A stretch of 64,000 nucleotides of DNA from positions 22,288 to 86,287 of IMG/VR virus record IMGVR_UViG_3300033149_004284; one strand, 5' to 3'. Every line of letters begins with the position of its first letter. The stretch's first letter is position 1. Positions 38,982 to 46,634 of the stretch are shown one piece after another. The translations under genes were made by a program, and so were the position numbers. Under the pieces are notes generated by a model that worked only from the letters and a program-made list of their open reading frames with translations, made no database searches and had not been told where the DNA came from. The DNA is from a virus.

Positions 38982-39860
38982 TTGAGGATATTTGTTCTTC
39001 CTGTGTCGTCTCAGTTTCAACCTCCTCCCATGAAGATTCTCTATCCTCCTCACAACAAGCGAGACTACGGCATTGAGCAAGACTTCGCTCAGCATCTCAC
39101 AGAGCCTTCTAGTGACTGGACGATCGCAGAGTCTTCTGACGTTGCTGATTGGCATTACCTTCCTATCTACTGGACACGTTACCATGTGACACATAACTAT
39201 GCCAAGACTGGCCTAGAAGCACTTCAGCGTGAAGTTGCCCGAAGAATCATTGACGACAAAAGGACCTTTACAATTTGCCAGTATGATGATGGGCCTTTGG
39301 TAGACCTTGGTAGAACTGTGCAGTTTCTAGGGTCTCGCAAAGGGGAAGAAGGCATCGACGTCCCTCTTCTTTCCTATCCTCATAAGCTCCCTGCAGTTGA
39401 TCCCCCTAAACAGTGGTTAGCGTCTTTTGCAGGGAGACTCCGAACGCACGAGGTTCGCGCAGACATGCAGCGTGTTCTGGGGCCTCGCCAGGACATTGAC
39501 ATTCAGGACACACGCAAAACCAGTAGATTCTTTGTAGACTTGATCCTTCGGTCGTATGTTTCCCTCTGTCCCAGGGGATGGGGTGGCTCGTCTTTTAGGT
39601 TTTATGAATCTATGCAACTGGGAGTAGTGCCCCTTCTCATTGGCAGCATAGACACCCGCCCCTTCAAACGTTTCCTGAACTGGAGTATAATGAGTCTCTA
39701 TGCTCGCACGGCCGAGGAAGCAAATGTGTCCCTCGACTCCCACACTCTGACAGAATTGCTAGAGATGGGGCGATGTGCCAAGAAAGCCTGGCATCAAGAT
39801 CTATCGTTTGGGCACTGGCACAAGTATGTGTTTCAGGAATTGGAGGCTCTATGGCATTAA
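38982..39860 (+). CDS. Exostosin-family (GT47-like) glycosyltransferase, TTG start
   Basis: 292 aa. I choose the TTG at 38982 because AGGAG (38970-38974) is seven bases upstream and the product then begins MRIFVLPVSS; an ATG at 39030 and another TTG at 38952 are alternatives. YVSLCPRGWGGSSFRFYESM then QLGVVPLLI matches the exostosin signature LCPRG...S.R..E....GCIPV. Exostosin-like enzymes polymerise or cap glycans. Unusual in phages. Confidence 0.78.
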   Translation: MRIFVLPVSSQFQPPPMKILYPPHNKRDYGIEQDFAQHLTEPSSDWTIAESSDVADWHYLPIYWTRYHVTHNYAKTGLEALQREVARRIIDDKRTFTICQYDDGPLVDLGRTVQFLGSRKGEEGIDVPLLSYPHKLPAVDPPKQWLASFAGRLRTHEVRADMQRVLGPRQDIDIQDTRKTSRFFVDLILRSYVSLCPRGWGGSSFRFYESMQLGVVPLLIGSIDTRPFKRFLNWSIMSLYARTAEEANVSLDSHTLTELLEMGRCAKKAWHQDLSFGHWHKYVFQELEALWH

Positions 39861-41305
39861 AGCACCATCAGCACTCTCTACAGGCCGAGGCGGTATGGGG
39901 GAAAGCCTACGGCGTGTTTGATCGAATTGTTCAGTTGAGAGGTTTCAGGACTGGCGTCGAGGTTGGCGTTGCTTTTGGAGGGCACATAGAAGCACTTCTC
40001 AACATCCCCACTATTGAGAAGGTCTATGGAGTTGATCCCTATCAGCAAACAGGAACTAGCAGCTCCTTGGGCCTCTCGCAGTCTGAGATGGATACCCTCT
40101 ATCTCTTCGTTCTGAACAGACTTGCCCCGTTTGGCGATCGTTACCAGCCTGTACGAAAAAGCTCGGTAGAGGCATCGTCTATCATCCCGCAGGAGATTGA
40201 TTTCGTCTACATAGACGCTGACCATTCCTACCAGGAAGTTATGGCGGATCTCTGTGCTTGGTTTCCCAAAGTACGCGAAGGCGGGATAATTGGCGGCCAT
40301 GACTATTCTCATCCTGACTTGCCAGGAGTTAAGAAAGCCGTGGATAGATTCTTCAGTCGGTTTGCTCAGCGCGTTCACTCACTAGGCGAATATGTCTGGT
40401 GGATAGAGAAGAAGATGCCCAGCATCAGCTTCGTATTGCCTGCATACAACTGCGCTGAGTTCGTCGAGGAGTCTGTGAAGTCTATTCAGAAGGGGAACTT
40501 TGAAGATGGCGACGAGCTCATCATTGTTGACGATGGCTCATCTGACAATACCCTGATGATTTTGCAGAGACTGGCCGCGTACTATCCCTCAATAAGGCTT
40601 CTCAAACACGACAGTAATAGGGGCGCATCAGCAGCCAGGAATACAGCGATAGCCAGTGCCAAGAACTCCCTACTCTTCAACCTAGACTCAGATAATATCC
40701 TAGTGCCAGGCAGCATCCCCAAACTCAAAACATATTTGATTAGCTCCAATGCTGATATAGCAGTGTTCGAGGAGACGCGTTTCTTTAGAAACGGAACTGG
40801 CCAGATAACACACAGCTGGAAGTATGGCCCAGGTCTGTTGACTCTATCCGACTGCTTGGCTGGCCAAATAACTCCTGGGGCTAGTGGGAACTATATGTTC
40901 ACTAAGGAGTCCTGGGCCAAAGCTGAAGGTTACCCTGAGTTCGCAAAGACCTATGAAACCTGGGGATTCGCCTTCAGGCAGCTAGCCACAGGCTCCAAAA
41001 TGATGGCAATGCCCGACTCTTTCTATCTCCATAGGTATGGCCATTCGTCACTCTGGGTGCGAGAAGGAGGAAATCGGAACGCTTCTCGGAAAACTCTAAA
41101 GATGATTCTGCCCTTTCTTGGCCTGCTTGACTACAAGGACGTTGAATACATAATGAGCCACAAGGAGACCTGGCTTACTAACTTATCTCAGCACCCAATA
41201 CGAGTCAAGGGGAGCGCTCCTGGGAATTCGGGCAGCATCAAACTCCAGAGCCCTCCACTTGACTATATGGAGCTTTTGTGTCAGAATATAGACGAGGAGA
41301 CATAA
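39851..41305 (+). CDS. Fusion of SAM methyltransferase and GT2 glycosyltransferase
   Basis: 484 aa from the ATG at 39851 (GGAGG; overlaps the upstream stop). Residues 1-185 are a Methyltransf_24-type methylase: GVEVGVAFGGHIEALL (35-50), FVYIDADHSYQEVMADLCAW (119-138) and GGIIGGHDYSHPDLPGVKKA. Residues 191-470 are a GT2 enzyme: SISFVLPAYNCAEFVEESVK, LIIVDDGSSDNT (223-234) and LLFNLDSDN. Fusion of the two activities implies sequential methylation and glycosylation on the same product. Confidence 0.86.
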   Translation: MALKHHQHSLQAEAVWGKAYGVFDRIVQLRGFRTGVEVGVAFGGHIEALLNIPTIEKVYGVDPYQQTGTSSSLGLSQSEMDTLYLFVLNRLAPFGDRYQPVRKSSVEASSIIPQEIDFVYIDADHSYQEVMADLCAWFPKVREGGIIGGHDYSHPDLPGVKKAVDRFFSRFAQRVHSLGEYVWWIEKKMPSISFVLPAYNCAEFVEESVKSIQKGNFEDGDELIIVDDGSSDNTLMILQRLAAYYPSIRLLKHDSNRGASAARNTAIASAKNSLLFNLDSDNILVPGSIPKLKTYLISSNADIAVFEETRFFRNGTGQITHSWKYGPGLLTLSDCLAGQITPGASGNYMFTKESWAKAEGYPEFAKTYETWGFAFRQLATGSKMMAMPDSFYLHRYGHSSLWVREGGNRNASRKTLKMILPFLGLLDYKDVEYIMSHKETWLTNLSQHPIRVKGSAPGNSGSIKLQSPPLDYMELLCQNIDEET

Positions 41306-41892
41306 TGATTGACTACAAGACAACCGCTGGTTTCTCCCTGACACTTGAGGAGCGTGAGTTCCTCAAAGACTCTGCTGAGGGCTCTGGCTCCATTGTCAGT
41401 ATCGAGTCTGGCCCCTGCGCTGCGCTATGGTGCTTCAGGGCAGGCGCGCCTGAGTCTTCCATCTACAGCGTGAAGGAGCAAGGATCGATCATAGATGGTG
41501 ATCCAGGAGTAACTATCCTTAGTGGCTTTTCTGACTTCCCTGGAAACTCTGTAGACCTGCTCTTCATAGATGGCTCACATGCTTTCAAGGATGTTCTACT
41601 CGACTTAGTTACTTGGCAAGATAGCATCCCGCTGAAAGGCTTAGTGGTCCTTCACGACTATGAGCACAACAATATGCCTGAAGTTAAGCTGGCTACTGAG
41701 TTCTGGCTCAAGAACGTCACCAGGAAAACCTGGCAGCCGATTGAGGCTCCTGGCTCTCTCTTTGCCCTCAGGCGTATTGCTCGTGGGAGGAAGCCAGCTG
41801 TTGTCCCCGTAGAGGCCCTCAAGGAACAGCACGCTGAGCAAGAGAGCGTATCAGAGAAGGCAACCGGCCAAGTGGACCCTAGACAGGACTGA
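41305..41892 (+). CDS. SAM methyltransferase (Methyltransf_24-like)
   Basis: 195 aa. VSIESGPCAALWCFRAGAPE, VDLLFIDGSHAFKDVLLDLV and GLVVLHDYEHNNMPEVKLAT parallel the methylase half of the preceding fusion, so the two are probably distant paralogues. The typical GxGxG of motif I is reduced to ESGPCA, so activity is uncertain. The ATG shares a base with the preceding stop (TAATG). Confidence 0.72.
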   Translation: MIDYKTTAGFSLTLEEREFLKDSAEGSGSIVSIESGPCAALWCFRAGAPESSIYSVKEQGSIIDGDPGVTILSGFSDFPGNSVDLLFIDGSHAFKDVLLDLVTWQDSIPLKGLVVLHDYEHNNMPEVKLATEFWLKNVTRKTWQPIEAPGSLFALRRIARGRKPAVVPVEALKEQHAEQESVSEKATGQVDPRQD

Positions 41893-41903
41893 GGAGGGAA
41901 TAG

Positions 41904-42233
41904 ATGAGGTACTGCCCCATGTGCGACATCGCTTTGGGCTCACCTGAAGCCCACAAGACCGAATGGTTCTATCATTCAAGGGCAGTTACTATCGTTGAAG
42001 ACCTTGATCCCAAGGGCTATGTCCTAAGGCTCTTGGGCGTACCTCGCAAACATTTCGACTGTGAGGCTACAGGGGAGCTTATAGCAGCGATCCGCCAACA
42101 GACCATTGAGATAGCCTTAGGTGTAGCGCGGGCAATATGTCTGGAGCGAGGGCTAGCAATTGCCCAGATCGATACTGAGCATCATTCATTCAGAGATCAC
42201 TGGCATCTCCAGGTCTGTCTGAGTTTGAGGTGA
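41904..42233 (+). CDS. HIT-superfamily-like protein, 109 aa
   Basis: CPMCD near the N-terminus, YVLRLLGVPRKHFDCEATGE in the middle and HHSFRDHWHLQVCLSLR at the end. H-x-H-x-Q in the last motif is the pattern of the galactose-1-phosphate uridylyltransferase/Ap4A phosphorylase branch of the HIT superfamily, and the CxxC could bind zinc as in GalT. About half the usual size. A nucleotide-sugar or dinucleotide hydrolase role fits the surrounding glycan genes. GAGGAGGGAAT precedes the ATG. Confidence 0.6.
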   Translation: MRYCPMCDIALGSPEAHKTEWFYHSRAVTIVEDLDPKGYVLRLLGVPRKHFDCEATGELIAAIRQQTIEIALGVARAICLERGLAIAQIDTEHHSFRDHWHLQVCLSLR

Positions 42234-42239
42234 AAACCT

Positions 42240-45200
42240 ATGTCTGAGCTTCTGATTCGCAAGGTCGGCAACATCTGCTTTGTGCTGGACGAGAAGGGCA
42301 AAGATGTCTCAGGTGACTATGCAGACAGCCTTAACCAGTACAGAGATCTCGGGTTGTCCTCATTCTCCCTGTCAGCGCTGGGCTATGAGAATTCTCTCTA
42401 TCCTACTGACTGCCTGGAACTATCAGGGGAGAGCCTGGCTGAGCTCTCCCATCAGGAACGGGTAGACTTGTTCCTCACGGCTCTTCCCCAAGACCAGGAT
42501 ATCTCCTTCCGGCAATCGAAGCAAGTAGAGCTATTCAAACCCTTCACTCCGCTGAAGGCCCGCACTGGCTATGGTCTCTATGAGTTCAATAACAAACAAG
42601 ACCTCTGGGAGATGTGGGCCAAGGAGCGCATAGAGGCCAAGCGACCGATTGCTGTTCAGGCCAAGTTTGACGGTATCCGGCTTATCGTATTCAGGAAGGG
42701 CGACAGAGTTCAGATGCTCACCGAGGATAAGAAACGAGACCGTGCTTCTATTCTCCCTGAAGTCGTAGCAGAGATTAAATCTCTGCCAGGCGACTCCTGC
42801 ATACTGGATGTGGAAGCTGTCATTTGGCAGGAGAATCAGCCCATTCCTCGTCGTGAGATGATAAAGATGGTTGTGGGCAAAACACCTCTCAGGGGTGAGG
42901 ATATCCACATTAATGTCCACGATTGTCTGCTAGTAGATGGTAAGCCTCTTAACACTGAGCCCTACTCGGTGCGATTGGCAGCTCTTGACGAACTTCTCCC
43001 TAAGGATAAGAAGTTTCTCAGAAAGGCTCAAACTTGGGTAGCTAAGACTAAAAGCGAGTTCCTGTCTGCCCTCGACAAGGCATCTGCTTATCCTGGCTCA
43101 GAAGGAGCTATGGTCAAAACCTTGGATAGCGACTATCCTATTCGGGGTCGTACCCGAGAAGAGACTGCTGACTGGGGAAAGTTAAAGTTGGCGGTGGAGC
43201 TGCATTGCAAAGTCATAGGGCGTACTCGCAAGCCTAATCCCTGGCCTCCTGACGAACGCCCCAAACGCAATCTCCAGGGTGATGAGGCCCTTAAAGCCTT
43301 TCGTAAGTTGCAGAAAGGCTCCAAGACTTTCTACTATCGCTGTGCCCTTCGGGACGGTAAGAAGCTCATCCCTATCGACTCTGAGCACAAGCTGACTCCT
43401 GGAAACCTCTCCCTCAAGTGGGACGCCGAACACGAGGGCGGAGTCTGGAAAGGCACTGACGACCCTGAAATCTGGGAGATGGCTAAGGGTTTTGAGAACA
43501 GGCCCCGAGGCGACTGGGCTTATGGCAATACCTACGCCGTTAAGTACGACCCTCCGCCGAAACTGGGCGATATCATCACAGTGGCTCCCATCCTGATGCG
43601 AGCCTGGAAGGACAACAGCACTACTCACTACTCCTGGACTTTTCCTAGATGCAAAGAGTTTGATCCTACCCGTACACAGCCTGACACCGTCCAGGACGCA
43701 GAGCGCATCGTGGCAAAGTCTCCCAAGTCCATCCGCAAGCATGTTCGTCCTGGGCCTTTTGGGCATCCTGGAGGCAAAACCGTCTTGCTGAAGCATATCC
43801 TGCCTAGGATACCTGCCCATGAGACTTATTGTGAGCCTTATGTCGGATCAGGGGCTGTATTCTTCGCCAAGCCCAAAGCCCACAAGTCAGTTCTAGGGGA
43901 TACAGACCCTGAGATAATAGCAGCCCTCCGCTTTGTTCGGGACGCCTCAGCAGAGGATATCGAATGGCTGCGCAAGCAGAACTGGCAGCCGTCCAAGGGT
44001 CGCTGGCAGTTCCTCAAGGATCAAAAGCCAGTCCGCAAACGAGAGCGCTTCTATCGCTTTAGATACCTGGATATCAACTCCTGGGCTCACTCGCCTGCTA
44101 AAGGCTTCGCCCGTAGCAACCAGCCCGCATCCATGAAAGCCGAAATGGATAAGATCAGGGCAGGCCAGCAGAAACTACGTGGCAATGTCTCTATCGTCCA
44201 GCAAGACGCCTTCAAGACTATGCGGGAGAATGACTCACTGTCTACTTTCCACTACATTGATCCGCCCTATTGGGGCAGTGGTGACCTTCAGCCCTATGGT
44301 GGTAAGGCCCCTGACCCCGAAGCCCTTGTTAAGTTCCTCAAAGGACTACGCGGCAAGTGGCTACTATCCATGGCAGACAAACCTAGAACGCGCAAGGCCT
44401 TCAAGGATTTCAATATCAAGTCAGTCTCTCGTCAAATGACTTATACAGTTTACTCGCGTAAGACTAAGGCTGGTCAGCCAACACGCACTCGCCGTGAGCT
44501 CCTAATTGCTAACTACGACTTCGCCGATCTCCACGAAGCCGTAGTTCCTCCTGGCGAAGGCGAGAAACCCACCCACAAGAAGCAGCGTGCTGAGGCTGAG
44601 CGCAAGTTCGGCGATCCCTACATGGTTCACCAACCTCCCGACAAAACCTTTCCCTTTGTCTATATGCACCATGAGCGGGGTATCTGGACTCAGGCTGAGC
44701 TTGTGGGCCTACGCGCCGCACTCAAGAACGCCAGACGATATCCTGATCTTATTCCTGACATCTGGAAACGTTACAAGCCTGTCGTCCTAACGACTAGCCT
44801 AGAGTCTCTCAGGCGAGACGCAGAGGCAACCTCCGAGAAGCGGGGTGATGTCACTGCTGCTGTCCACAAGCACCTTGACGAGAAACCTCCCAAAGTTCTT
44901 CCTTCCAACAACAAGATACTCAATGTGGGCAATGTCCATGGTGACTGGCGAATGCGCTCTCCAGAGGGCGAGTTCCTCATTGGGTGGACCCTCTCTACCC
45001 CGTCGGTTGTACTCCAGTTTGCCGACGGCAAAACCGTCTATCCTATCAGGGACAGATTCCTTGAGAACAAGGAGGGCGACAAGATAGTAGCCTACCGCAA
45101 GTGTCCTAATCCACTCTGTGACGAGGAGCGCTATTTACGCCTAGTTGAATCCAATCCTCATGAGAGCGTGTCCCAGATGTTCGCCAGCGAGGAGGGCGAA

Positions 45201-46271
45201 ATAATTCTCGGTTCCCAACGTCCGTTAGCTATGCGATTGGCAGAATCAGGTGCAATCCAACTCTTGGCAGGCTTGCCAGAGAATCTTACTCAGGAATCGG
45301 TTCAGCCGATGGTATGGCTCACTATCGTCAATCCTAAGCGTCTCGTCTATCAGGTCTCAGCTGGAGGCGTAGGTGCAACGGCGAAGACTGGCGCTAGGTT
45401 CATCTTTCGGGATGCTGGGAAAGTGGCATATGGTTGCCAAAAGTCGGATTTCCATGAGGGGTTTTTCTGGTTCAACCGCCACAAAAATCTCTCAGGCCGC
45501 TGGGGAGTCCAGGAGCTAGCAGGTAGGCCTGAGTACACAAAGCTCGGAACTGAGGGTAACTGGTGGATGGTCAATCATGTCGTCAAAGACCCTCGGCCCT
45601 ACATCCTCCGCTACTCCCGTGATGCTAAGGAGCGGCAGGCTAAAAAGGAACATCTCAAACACATCATCTGGAACGCCGATGTCCTCAAAGTTCTCAAGGC
45701 TGACCCTCATGGCCGCAAATGGCTAGGGCTAACCTCCCAGAAGAAACTAGACGAGAAGTGGGCTGAGTTCTCTGCTGGCAATGGAGAGTTTCGCCTTCGC
45801 AAATCGCTCAGCTTCAGCTCGAAGCTCTTTCACTCACCGGCCGCCGAAAAGCAACTGTTTGTCTATGGGGCAATTCTCATCCCAGGCAAAACTGACGCTC
45901 AGGGCCACCATGTTACAGCAATAGAGGTCGCTAAGGCCATTCGCACAATGGGGGACATTGGTTTCGATATTGAGCATTCTGAGAAAGTCTCTCCCAACGA
46001 TCTTAGGCTTACCCAAATCTTCCAAGCCCCAGTTGGGTTCAAGATTGGCAGCCAGCATTTCAAGAAAGGCACTGCTATTGCCGAGATCGCTGTTCTGTCG
46101 CCCGCGATTCGCAAGCGTGTTCTCTCAGGTGAGATCAGGGGCTTCTCGATCTCCGGGAAAGGGGTTATGGACAACTCGGCAGGCCTGTACGACATTAAGA
46201 TTCAGAAGATCTCCCTTGTTGGGAGCCCTGCTATCAAAGAGGATTTCATAATAAAGGTTGAGGACGTGTAA
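42240..46271 (+). CDS. Multidomain fusion: ATP ligase, Dam methylase, LigD-like phosphoesterase, XkdF-like protease
   Basis: 1343 aa, one continuous frame. (1) About 100-480: ATP-dependent ligase with KFDGIR (adenylated Lys142), LDVEAVIW (189-196), EGAMVKTLD (288-296), DWGKLKLAV (311-319) and an OB-like tail. (2) About 500-762: D12-class adenine methylase, FGHPGGKTVLLKHI (507-520), YCEPYVGSGAVFF (530-542) and DPPY (674-677). (3) About 885-1125: LigD 3'-phosphoesterase-like core, H900-G-D-W-R904 with GWTLSTP, and later LSGRWGVQEL plus WWMVNHV. (4) About 1203-1343: XkdF-like prohead protease, LFVYGAILIPGKTDAQGH, possible His1246 and Ser1303 in GFSISG. The gene sits just before the capsid gene, where a maturation protease is expected. 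No polymerase domain as in LigD is present. Packaging with the head is inferred. Confidence 0.85.
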   Translation: MSELLIRKVGNICFVLDEKGKDVSGDYADSLNQYRDLGLSSFSLSALGYENSLYPTDCLELSGESLAELSHQERVDLFLTALPQDQDISFRQSKQVELFKPFTPLKARTGYGLYEFNNKQDLWEMWAKERIEAKRPIAVQAKFDGIRLIVFRKGDRVQMLTEDKKRDRASILPEVVAEIKSLPGDSCILDVEAVIWQENQPIPRREMIKMVVGKTPLRGEDIHINVHDCLLVDGKPLNTEPYSVRLAALDELLPKDKKFLRKAQTWVAKTKSEFLSALDKASAYPGSEGAMVKTLDSDYPIRGRTREETADWGKLKLAVELHCKVIGRTRKPNPWPPDERPKRNLQGDEALKAFRKLQKGSKTFYYRCALRDGKKLIPIDSEHKLTPGNLSLKWDAEHEGGVWKGTDDPEIWEMAKGFENRPRGDWAYGNTYAVKYDPPPKLGDIITVAPILMRAWKDNSTTHYSWTFPRCKEFDPTRTQPDTVQDAERIVAKSPKSIRKHVRPGPFGHPGGKTVLLKHILPRIPAHETYCEPYVGSGAVFFAKPKAHKSVLGDTDPEIIAALRFVRDASAEDIEWLRKQNWQPSKGRWQFLKDQKPVRKRERFYRFRYLDINSWAHSPAKGFARSNQPASMKAEMDKIRAGQQKLRGNVSIVQQDAFKTMRENDSLSTFHYIDPPYWGSGDLQPYGGKAPDPEALVKFLKGLRGKWLLSMADKPRTRKAFKDFNIKSVSRQMTYTVYSRKTKAGQPTRTRRELLIANYDFADLHEAVVPPGEGEKPTHKKQRAEAERKFGDPYMVHQPPDKTFPFVYMHHERGIWTQAELVGLRAALKNARRYPDLIPDIWKRYKPVVLTTSLESLRRDAEATSEKRGDVTAAVHKHLDEKPPKVLPSNNKILNVGNVHGDWRMRSPEGEFLIGWTLSTPSVVLQFADGKTVYPIRDRFLENKEGDKIVAYRKCPNPLCDEERYLRLVESNPHESVSQMFASEEGEIILGSQRPLAMRLAESGAIQLLAGLPENLTQESVQPMVWLTIVNPKRLVYQVSAGGVGATAKTGARFIFRDAGKVAYGCQKSDFHEGFFWFNRHKNLSGRWGVQELAGRPEYTKLGTEGNWWMVNHVVKDPRPYILRYSRDAKERQAKKEHLKHIIWNADVLKVLKADPHGRKWLGLTSQKKLDEKWAEFSAGNGEFRLRKSLSFSSKLFHSPAAEKQLFVYGAILIPGKTDAQGHHVTAIEVAKAIRTMGDIGFDIEHSEKVSPNDLRLTQIFQAPVGFKIGSQHFKKGTAIAEIAVLSPAIRKRVLSGEIRGFSISGKGVMDNSAGLYDIKIQKISLVGSPAIKEDFIIKVEDV

Positions 46272-46326
46272 GGAAAAGGAGACCTTCGCCTTAGCCATCA
46301 TCTGGGAACTTGAATGAGGAAAAGAC

Positions 46327-46545
46327 ATGGCCTTAGATTCCTTCCTAGGACTTGACAAGCGCAGCATAACCGGTTATAATGAAGATAACAAAGCTCATCC
46401 CATAGTGCGGGCCTGGATTAGCCAACTAATTCAGTCTAAAGAGCTAGCCCTGGTCCTAGACAGGTATGAGTTTCGGCGTATCGATGTGACGCTCTCAGCT
46501 AGTGGAGGTAAGGCGGTACTCAAACCGACGATCTCGTTTCGCTAA
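46327..46545 (+). CDS. Small hypothetical protein, 72 aa, containing a promoter
   Basis: GAGGAAAAGAC precedes the ATG. MALDSFLGLDKRSITGYNED then VRAWISQLIQSKELALVLDR and a beta-rich tail. Composition is protein-like, but a perfect promoter lies within the frame, so the reading frame could instead be leader sequence. Unrecognised. Confidence 0.5.
   Translation: MALDSFLGLDKRSITGYNEDNKAHPIVRAWISQLIQSKELALVLDRYEFRRIDVTLSASGGKAVLKPTISFR
46352..46380 (+). promoter_or_regulatory. Perfect-consensus sigma-70 promoter for the capsid gene
   Basis: TTGACA (46352-46357), exactly 17 bases, TATAAT (46375-46380). It lies 255 bases upstream of the capsid fusion start and inside the 72-aa frame. A separate strong promoter suits the high demand for capsid protein. 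Confidence 0.8.
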
Positions 46546-46587
46546 TCACATAACCGCTCGCAATAGGCGGAGCAACTGTTTTGTAGT

Positions 46588-46610
46588 GAGGAGGAGACTA
46601 CAGCCTCCTC
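46588..46610 (+). other. Hairpin in the capsid leader
   Basis: GAGGAGG (46588-46594) pairs with CCTCCTC (46604-46610), then TCTTTCATTC, 25 bases before the capsid ATG. It could act as a weak terminator or attenuator for read-through from upstream, or sequester the purine-rich region near the ribosome site. Confidence 0.45.
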
Positions 46611-46634
46611 TCTTTCATTCTAAGGGAGGTAACA

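Noticed and set aside
43182-43820. Minus-strand frame opposite the ligase domain
   Set aside because: The ligase motifs are unmistakable on the plus strand; the reverse frame is a by-product.
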